Position numbers and translations under genes: made by a program. From DASZZX01 sp036260415 (GTDB lineage: Bacteria > Actinomycetota > Nitriliruptoria > Nitriliruptorales > JAHWKO01), in NCBI GenBank assembly GCA_036260415.1, contig DASZZX010000024.1:1-12096 (forward strand): a stretch of DNA of 12,096 nucleotides, written 5' to 3'. Every line of letters begins with the position of its first letter. Positions within the stretch are counted from its first letter, which is position 1. Below are positions 7,767-12,096 of this stretch, piece by piece. A model generated the notes under the pieces. The model had not been told where the DNA came from. It searched no databases and saw nothing but the letters and a program-made list of their open reading frames with translations.

Positions 7767-8054
7767 TCAGTCCCAGACCCGGTCGAGGTGCCACTCCCCG
7801 CCGCGGCGCACGAGCTCGTACACCCCGGAGGCGGGACGGCCGTTGCCCGCCTCCACTCGCCACAGGTCGGCCTGCTCGATGCGGATGGTCCGCCCGTCGG
7901 TGCGCCGCCACCAGCCGGGATCCTCCCGCCAGTGGCCGAGCACCCTGGTGACCCGGTAGGTGCGCCCGCGCCACCGGAAGCTCGCCGGCACCGGTCCACC
8001 GTGGTCGGCGGTGAGCTGCACCGCGTCGAGCCGCTCCCGGTACCGCTTCGTCAT
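7767..8054 (-). CDS. DUF6504 family protein, probably SOS-regulated
   Basis: Small soluble protein of 95 aa with no signal peptide or membrane segment. The pattern P-A-S-F-R-W-R-G-R-T-Y-R-V (about 23-35), then H-W-R-E-D-P-G-W-W (41-49), L-W-R-V-E-A (64-69), G-V-Y-E-L (77-81) and a terminal W-H-L-D-R-V-W-D resembles the actinobacterial DUF6504 family. From memory, these genes often sit near translesion polymerase genes (Y-family/ImuB-like, DnaE2); no such gene is in this window. The molecular function is unknown. The ATG at 8054 is directly preceded by GGGGAGGAG, a strong but very close ribosome binding site. A sigma-70-like promoter and a perfect LexA-type operator lie 25-80 nt upstream, suggesting induction by DNA damage. 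The ABC exporter pair follows on the same strand and may be co-transcribed. Confidence 0.78.
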   Translation of the reverse strand: MTKRYRERLDAVQLTADHGGPVPASFRWRGRTYRVTRVLGHWREDPGWWRRTDGRTIRIEQADLWRVEAGNGRPASGVYELVRRGGEWHLDRVWD

Positions 8055-8078
8055 CTCCTCCCCGACCGTTCCACCGAT

Positions 8079-8094
8079 CCGAACACATGTTCGG
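8079..8094. promoter_or_regulatory. LexA/SOS operator
   Basis: CCGAACACATGTTCGG is a perfect inverted repeat (7-bp arms, 2-base centre). Its core CGAAC-ACAT-GTTCG matches the LexA box of Gram-positive bacteria and actinobacteria (CGAAC-N4-GTTCG). It lies 25 nt upstream of the DUF6504 start, and its upstream end is 10 nt downstream of the -10 element of the matching minus-strand promoter. Bound LexA there would block transcription start or early elongation. No good promoter or gene start was found in the opposite direction. Confidence 0.8.
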
Positions 8095-8104
8095 AAAGGA
8101 GACG

Positions 8105-8133
8105 ACCGTACGCCCGGCTCGGCGTGGGGTCAA
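8105..8133 (-). promoter_or_regulatory. Sigma-70-type promoter of the DUF6504 gene
   Basis: On the minus strand, TTGACC (8133-8128) and TACGGT (8110-8105) are separated by exactly 17 bases. This matches the primary sigma factor consensus (TTGACa, TAnnnT). The predicted transcription start is near 8098, just before the LexA box at 8094-8079. It is the best promoter-like sequence I can find in the window. Confidence 0.7.
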
Positions 8134-8175
8134 GCCGGATAGGGACCTCCGCCGGTCCAGCGGTCGTGATCCCGC

Positions 8176-9150
8176 TCAGCCGCTCGGCGCGGGACGGCCG
8201 GGACCCGCCCGTTCGCGCAGCACCAGTGCCGCCCCCTCCGCCACCCTCGCGACGGGCTCCTGCAACGCCTGTCCGTTCCAGGCGCGCAGGTCCTCCTCCT
8301 CCATCAGCGCGAAGGGCGCCAGCGCCACGACGACATCCGGCCGCGACCGCGGCAGGTGGTTGCCCACGACAGCCGCGAGCACGAACGCGGGGAAGGCCTG
8401 CTGGCTGTCACCCAGCGTCTTCAGTCCCTCCGCCCACGCCCGGCCGTCGGTGGTGGTGGTGAGCGCAGCGACGCACGCTCCGCGGGTCACGCCCAGCACC
8501 GCATCCTCGGGAGGGGTGGCGAACACGTGCTCGTCGACGAACTCCGCGAAGCTCACGTGCCGCAGCACGTACAGACGGAAGACCTCCGCCAGGCCGTCGG
8601 GGCGGCGCGCGAAGTCCTCGTCCACGCACAGCCTCGGTGGGGAGGCACCATCCTCCGGGCTCAGCACGGTGCGCAGGTCCGACACGTCCTCGAGCCATGC
8701 GTCCGTGCCGGGCACGTCCAGCACGGCGAACGCGAACGTCGCGTTGACGCCGGTCGCGGGCAGCCACACCACCGGGTTGCGGCGTTCGTCCTCCGCGCTG
8801 ACCCGGTCGTAGGACGCCTGCGGCTCGCGGGGCGGCTCGGACCGGCCGAGCGTGTCGAGCCACACCGCTCCCGTGTAGCTGGGTAGCACGTCCACGTCGC
8901 CCAGCTCGACGGCTTGGCGCGCGTCCTGGGCGTGGCCGAACCGGACTACCTCCGCCGGGATGTCCTCCGCGGCGAGCAACGCGACGACCACGTGCGCCAG
9001 CAGGACCGCTTCCGGCTCCGGTCCGGTCCCGACCCGCACCGGCTCGGCCGCCGCGTCGCCTGCTCGACCCTGACGGACGTGGATGGCGAACGCCGCCGTC
9101 GCCACGATGACGACGGCCGCGAAGGCGGGCAGGAGGCGTCGCACCTGCAC
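8176..9150 (-). CDS. OpuAC-like substrate-binding protein (orphan)
   Basis: Predicted extracytoplasmic solute-binding protein, 324 aa from GTG 9150; GTG 9144 (322 aa) is equally possible, and neither has a clear ribosome binding site. The N-terminus has two Arg followed by a hydrophobic stretch (about 6-23), a signal peptide or membrane anchor. No lipobox cysteine is present, unlike most Gram-positive binding proteins. The mature part begins with P-V-R-V-G-T-G (37-43), followed by a helix rich in Leu and Ala, then L-G-D-V-D-V-L-P-S-Y-T-G-A-V-W (83-97). This order resembles the start of the glycine betaine/choline-binding OpuAC/ProX fold (I-G-S-K, then G-x-I-D-x-x-x-x-Y-T-G). No permease or ATPase of that transporter type is adjacent; the ABC-2 pair is a different, exporter class. 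The ligand is unknown. Upstream, the gene is divergent from the epimerase-like gene. Confidence 0.72.
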   Translation of the reverse strand: MQVRRLLPAFAAVVIVATAAFAIHVRQGRAGDAAAEPVRVGTGPEPEAVLLAHVVVALLAAEDIPAEVVRFGHAQDARQAVELGDVDVLPSYTGAVWLDTLGRSEPPREPQASYDRVSAEDERRNPVVWLPATGVNATFAFAVLDVPGTDAWLEDVSDLRTVLSPEDGASPPRLCVDEDFARRPDGLAEVFRLYVLRHVSFAEFVDEHVFATPPEDAVLGVTRGACVAALTTTTDGRAWAEGLKTLGDSQQAFPAFVLAAVVGNHLPRSRPDVVVALAPFALMEEEDLRAWNGQALQEPVARVAEGAALVLRERAGPGRPAPSG

Positions 9151-9175
9151 AGGGTGCCAGCGCCCGCGCTGGGCT

Positions 9176-9187
9176 GCCGGTACCGGC
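9176..9187. promoter_or_regulatory. 12-bp palindrome in divergent intergenic region
   Basis: GCCGGTACCGGC is a perfect palindrome within the 174-base gap between the divergent substrate-binding and epimerase genes. It could be an operator, but GC-rich palindromes of this length arise easily here and no clear promoter sits beside it. The remainder of the gap shows no recognisable feature. Confidence 0.2.
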
Positions 9188-9324
9188 GGCGCGTCGCGAC
9201 CGCCGGCGGCTGGGTGTCGCGGCCGCTCGGCCCCGCGGTGACGGCTCGCCCCGCTCCCGCGGCAGTCTCGCGCAGCCCAGCGGGGTGCACGGCGCGGACC
9301 GCCCGTCGGCGCTTGACTGTCCCC

Positions 9325-10040
9325 GTGACCCGGGTGACGCAGCCGCTGCCCTATCCCGCGGTGGTGGGCGACGCCCTGCCGTGGGTGACGGTCGACCAGA
9401 TGCGCGAGCTGGATCGGCTCGCCGTCGAAGCCGGTCTGGCGCTGACCGTGATGATGGAGAACGCCGGCCGGGCGTTGGCCGACGTCGCCCAGGCGCTGCT
9501 GCCTGGTTGCGGTCGGCAGGTCGCGCTGCTCGTCGGCCGCGGGAGCAACGGCGGCGGGGCGGCGGTCGCGGCACGCCACCTCGCCAACCGCGGGTGGCAG
9601 GTCGCCGTCCACACCGCTCGTGAACGCCGCGCTCAGCGACGTGACGGCACGTCAAGTGTCGCTGGCACGGCGAGCGGGTGCGGTCGTGTCCCACGGCCGG
9701 CCGCCCACTGCAACCTCGTGCTCGACGGACTGCTCGGCTACGGGCTGCGAGGCGACCCTCGTCAGCCCGAGAGTGATCGGATCGCCGCGGTACAGGATCA
9801 GCTCGTGGTGGCGCTCGACGTACCGTCCGGTCTGGAGCTCACCAGCGGGACGCGTCGGTCGCCGGCGATGCGCGCCGAGGTGACGCTCACGCCGGCGCTG
9901 CCGAAGCGAGGCCTGCGCGGCGACCCCGCGACCGTCGGGCGGCTGCAGCTGGCCGACATCGGCATCCCGCGCTCCGAGTTCACACGGCTCGGTCTGGAAC
10001 CTCCGGTGGCAGCCACGGTCGGTCCGATCGTCGAGGTTGA
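9325..10040 (+). CDS. nnrE: NAD(P)H-hydrate epimerase-like (YjeF_N), frame-disrupted
   Basis: Resembles the single-domain NAD(P)H-hydrate epimerase (YjeF N-terminal domain), which interconverts damaged R- and S-NAD(P)H hydrates for repair; no dehydratase (NnrD) domain follows. GTG 9325 is the most likely start, without a clear ribosome binding site. Frame 1 shows V-D-Q-M-R-E-L-D-R-L-A, M-M-E-N-A-G-R-A-L, G-R-G-S-N-G-G-G with A-A-R-H-L-A-N-R-G-W (nucleotide loop), N-L-V-L-D-G-L-L-G-Y-G-L-R-G-D, A-L-D-V-P-S-G-L and L-A-D-I-G-I-P near the end. Between about 9612 and 9712 the family-like sequence (S-D-V-T-A-R-Q-V-S-L-A-R-R-A-G-A-V-V) is instead in frame 2, implying an extra base and then a missing base. 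Frame 1 stays open to 10566 across the next gene; the family end falls near a frame-3 TGA at 10038-10040, chosen here as the probable original stop. Sequencing error or decay are both possible. Confidence 0.7.
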
Positions 10041-10154
10041 TCCCCGGCGATCGGCTCGGCTGGTCGCGGTCGGCAGCACGCGCAGCCCCCACCGGCCGTC
10101 GTGGACGACCTCGGTAGCCTGCCCGTACCTGCCGCCCACCTCGAGGAGCGCACC

Positions 10155-11090
10155 GTGCGTCGCGAGCCTTCAGCCCACCTGTCGCGCCGAGCCCTGCTGC
10201 GGGGCCTCGGTGCCGCGGGCGCCGTGGGGCTGCTGGCGGCGTGCGGGCGCGACCGCGGCGGCTCCGGCGCCGACGGACCACGGGAGGCGTCGGGCAGCGT
10301 CGGTGACGTCCGCCAGCAGATCCATGACCGGCTGCGCCTGCAGCAGCCGCTCGACCTCGCTCTGGTGGTGCCCCAGAGCGAGTACATCGCCGGGGTCGTC
10401 AACCACTACTTCTTCGGGCTGGCCACCCAGCAACGCGAGTTCCTCGACCTCGAACCCGACCGCCTGCAGGTGGTCCGTGACGAGGGTCTGTCGGTGGTGG
10501 GCGAGCCGGTTGAGGTCACAAGGTACGAGTCGTTCGGACAGCTGCCGGTGTACGGAGCCGATCTGACCGTCGATCGTCCCGGCAACTACTGGATCGTCGT
10601 CACCACGGCGGACCACGCCGCGATGGGAGCGGTCCAGGTGGTCGCCGACGACGAGAGCCCCGTCCCCCAGCGGGGCGCGCCGTTCCCCCGTGCCGAGACG
10701 CCCACCGTGGACGACCCCATGGGGCTGCAGCAGCTGTGCACGCGCGAGCCTCCCTGCACGATGCACGACGTCTCGCTGGCTGGCGCCCTCCAGGCCGGCC
10801 GGCCGATCGTCCTCACGGTCGCCACCCCGGAGTTCTGCCAGACCGCGATCTGCGGTCCAGTGGTGGACGTAATCCAGGGTGTGAAGGAGCAGGCGGGCCG
10901 CGACGACGTGGCATGGATCCACCAGGAAGTTTACTCGGACGCCGGCAACACCCCCGTGCCGCTGATGGCGGAGCTGCAGCTGCGGTCCGAGCCGTGGACC
11001 TTCTTCGTCGCCGCGGACGGGTCGCTGGCCGACAAGATCGAGGGTCCCACCCCGGCGCCGGTGGTCGCCGCCATCGTCGCGCAGTTGTGA
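10155..11090 (+). CDS. Tat-exported lipoprotein with thioredoxin-like domain
   Basis: Predicted cell-surface lipoprotein, 311 aa. The start GTG 10155 has GAGGAG at 10143-10148 with a 6-nt spacer; a GTG at 10101 is open but lacks a site and would lengthen the leader. The leader contains S-R-R-A-L-L-R (10-16), a twin-arginine motif, a hydrophobic run and L-L-A-A-C with lipidation Cys30. Residues about 66-165 look like a beta-rich domain (L-A-L-V-V-P, then P-G-N-Y-W-I-V-V-T). After a linker with Cys195 and Cys201, residues about 215-311 resemble a thioredoxin fold: P-I-V-L-T-V-A-T-P-E-F-C, with the pair Cys228-x4-Cys233, and the strand W-T-F-F-V-A-A-D-G-S near the end. The C-x4-C spacing differs from thioredoxin C-x2-C. 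A redox or metal-delivery role outside the membrane is inferred. The next lipoprotein gene begins 1 nt after the stop. Confidence 0.82.
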   Translation: MRREPSAHLSRRALLRGLGAAGAVGLLAACGRDRGGSGADGPREASGSVGDVRQQIHDRLRLQQPLDLALVVPQSEYIAGVVNHYFFGLATQQREFLDLEPDRLQVVRDEGLSVVGEPVEVTRYESFGQLPVYGADLTVDRPGNYWIVVTTADHAAMGAVQVVADDESPVPQRGAPFPRAETPTVDDPMGLQQLCTREPPCTMHDVSLAGALQAGRPIVLTVATPEFCQTAICGPVVDVIQGVKEQAGRDDVAWIHQEVYSDAGNTPVPLMAELQLRSEPWTFFVAADGSLADKIEGPTPAPVVAAIVAQL

Positions 11091-11091
11091 G

Positions 11092-11604
11092 GTGATCACC
11101 CGCCGGGCGAGCGTGCTGCCGCTGCTGCCGCTGGTCCCCGCTCTCTTGGCCGGCGCCTGCAGCAGCGGGCAGCCGCCGTGCGGGGAGGTCGAGCATCCGC
11201 CGCTCCAGGGCGGCGGTCACCTGATCGGCGACGCGCCGCCACCCGGGCCGTACAGCTCCACTCCCGGCACGTCCGGCTGGCACGCCGGCGGGGCGCCGCG
11301 CACGGGCGTGTTCGGCGGCAGTGACGCGCTGAGCGAGCCGGAGCTCGTGCTGGCGCTCGAGTCGGGCCAGGTCGTGGCGGCCTACGCGCCGACCCTGCCC
11401 GACGACCAGGTGGCCGAGCTGGAGCGGCTGGCCACCGACCGGTTCGCCGGGATCCTGACGGTCACCCCGTTCGAGGGTGACATGGGCGCCCCTCTGGTGC
11501 TCAACGCCTGGGCGACCCGCCAGCCGTGTCAGCGGGTGGACGCGGGAACGGTGGCCACGTTCATCGACCGCCACGCCGACGAGGCGGCGCAGCAGGGCGG
11601 TTGA
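11092..11604 (+). CDS. DUF3105 family lipoprotein
   Basis: Predicted lipoprotein, 170 aa, starting at GTG 11092 only 1 nt after the preceding stop, so it is translationally coupled. The leader has Arg4-Arg5, a Leu/Pro-rich hydrophobic core and L-A-G-A-C with Cys23 as the lipidation site. The mature part follows the DUF3105 pattern: G-H-L-I-G-D with P-P-P-G-P-Y-S-S-T-P-G-T-S-G-W-H (about 49-64), A-L-S-E-P-E-L-V-L-A-L-E-S-G-Q-V-V-A-A-Y (82-101), then V-T-P-F-E-G (124-129), L-N-A-W-A-T (137-142) and the terminal F-I-D-R-H-A-D-E. The family is widespread in actinobacteria and has no established biochemical role. Cys23 aside, Cys30 and Cys146 might form a disulphide, and the neighbour with a thioredoxin-like fold is a possible partner. 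Confidence 0.85.
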   Translation: MITRRASVLPLLPLVPALLAGACSSGQPPCGEVEHPPLQGGGHLIGDAPPPGPYSSTPGTSGWHAGGAPRTGVFGGSDALSEPELVLALESGQVVAAYAPTLPDDQVAELERLATDRFAGILTVTPFEGDMGAPLVLNAWATRQPCQRVDAGTVATFIDRHADEAAQQGG

Positions 11605-11617
11605 GGCCTCCTCAGCC
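11599..11617. terminator. Hairpin spanning two convergent stop codons
   Basis: The 7-base gap between the two convergent genes sits inside an inverted repeat whose core is TGAGG-CCT-CCTCA (11602-11614). Both TGA stop codons form part of the arms, and with one G-T pair the stem can extend to 8 bp (11599-11617). It could end transcription from both sides, but no T-run follows. Confidence 0.35.
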
Positions 11618-12096
11618 TGCGTCCAGCGCCCCCTCCAGGCGCAGCAGGACGCGCTTGCGTTGCCCGCCACCGGTGTAGCCCCCCACCTCTCCCCCGGTGC
11701 GCACCACCCGGTGGCACGGCACCACGATCGGCAGTGGGTTGGCGCCCAGGGCGTTGCCGGCAGCGCGCGCGGCGCGTGGGTGGCCGGCCGTCGCAGCGAC
11801 CTGCGCGTACGTGGCGACCTCCCCGTACGGGATGCGGGCCGTGACCTCGAGCACACGGCGGGTGAACCCGGCCGCGAGGGACCAGTCCAGCGGGACCTCG
11901 AACCGGCATCGGCGGCCGGCGAAGTACTGGTCGAGCTGCAGCCGCAGCGGCTCGAGCCGGCGGGGCGCCGCCAGGATCCGCGGCGACAGGCGCGCCGCCA
12001 GCTCCGCCAGCTCCTGCTCGACACCGCCGCGGACGTACCGCAGCGCGGCCAGCCCCCGGGGGGTCGCCGCTGCCAGCAGCGGCCCCACGGGGGAGT
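11612..12096 (-). CDS. ogt: Methylated-DNA-[protein]-cysteine S-methyltransferase (5' partial)
   Basis: Suicidal DNA repair protein that moves the alkyl group of O6-alkylguanine to its own cysteine. About 160 residues are visible. The active-site motif I-V-V-P-C-H-R-V-V is intact, with the Cys codon at 11716-11714, so this is a true transferase rather than an alkyltransferase-like protein. Other family elements are I-P-Y-G-E-V-A-T-Y-A-Q-V-A (helix-turn-helix), A-G-N-A-L-G-A-N-P-L-P, G-G-Y-T-G-G-G and an N-terminal part with L-D-Q-Y-F-A-G-R-R. A GTG at 12088 could be a start, but the frame is open to the window edge and S-P-V-G-P-L-L matches the usual beginning of the domain with Val internal. 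The true start is therefore probably outside the window. The stop lies 7 nt from the convergent DUF3105 gene stop. Confidence 0.93.
   Translation of the reverse strand, partial: SPVGPLLAAATPRGLAALRYVRGGVEQELAELAARLSPRILAAPRRLEPLRLQLDQYFAGRRCRFEVPLDWSLAAGFTRRVLEVTARIPYGEVATYAQVAATAGHPRAARAAGNALGANPLPIVVPCHRVVRTGGEVGGYTGGGQRKRVLLRLEGALDAG

Noticed and set aside
8087..8812. Plus-strand open frame starting inside the LexA box
   Set aside because: Its ATG is part of the palindrome itself, and the translation is Ser/Arg/Thr-rich and antisense to a supported gene.
8356..8886. Plus-strand open frame of 176 codons over the OpuAC-like gene
   Set aside because: Antisense shadow without a ribosome binding site or recognisable motif.
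9313..9318. TTGACT as a -35 element for the epimerase-like gene
   Set aside because: No -10-like hexamer lies 16-19 bases downstream, and it is only 6 bases before the likely start codon.
10102..10131. Weak TGGACG ... TACCTG promoter before the Tat lipoprotein gene
   Set aside because: Both hexamers match the consensus poorly with an 18-base spacer; not distinguishable from chance.

Overview
The window is about 12 kb of very GC-rich, gene-dense bacterial DNA with GTG and ATG starts. Gene content suggests a deep-branching actinobacterium, possibly near Nitriliruptor/Egibacter/Euzebya: an actinobacterial-type DUF6504 protein, a CGAAC-N4-GTTCG type LexA box, a DUF3105 lipoprotein and a single-domain NAD(P)H-hydrate epimerase. 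The lineage is inferred from gene content and base composition only.

Layout. (1) 1-5893, plus strand: the membrane-arm end of a complex I (NADH:quinone oxidoreductase) operon, nuoJ-K-L-M-N, with every junction overlapping or 3 nt apart; the first bases may hold the end of nuoI. (2) 5957-8054, minus strand: a gene set read leftward as DUF6504, ABC ATPase, ABC-2 permease. It is preceded by a good sigma-70-like promoter (TTGACC-N17-TACGGT) with a perfect SOS/LexA operator just downstream. (3) 8176-9150, minus strand: an orphan OpuAC-like substrate-binding protein. (4) 9325-about 10040, plus strand: an NAD(P)H-hydrate epimerase whose reading frame seems broken by small indels. (5) 10155-11604, plus strand: a Tat-exported lipoprotein with a thioredoxin-like C-terminal domain, directly coupled to a DUF3105 lipoprotein. 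(6) 11612-window end, minus strand: methylated-DNA-protein cysteine methyltransferase, cut off at its 5' end by the window edge.

Most notable points. The LexA-box promoter in front of DUF6504 may place an ABC exporter in the SOS regulon. The complex I antiporter-like subunits show several changes at positions that are normally conserved: Asp for the TM5 Glu in NuoM, Leu for the TM5 Glu in NuoN, and a rewritten TM3 in NuoJ. NuoJ also ends in a histidine-rich tail. The nnrE-like gene has a clear out-of-frame middle segment. No tRNA, rRNA, CRISPR array, insertion sequence or origin was seen, and no gene-free stretch exceeds 300 bases; the longest is about 174 bases at 9151-9324.
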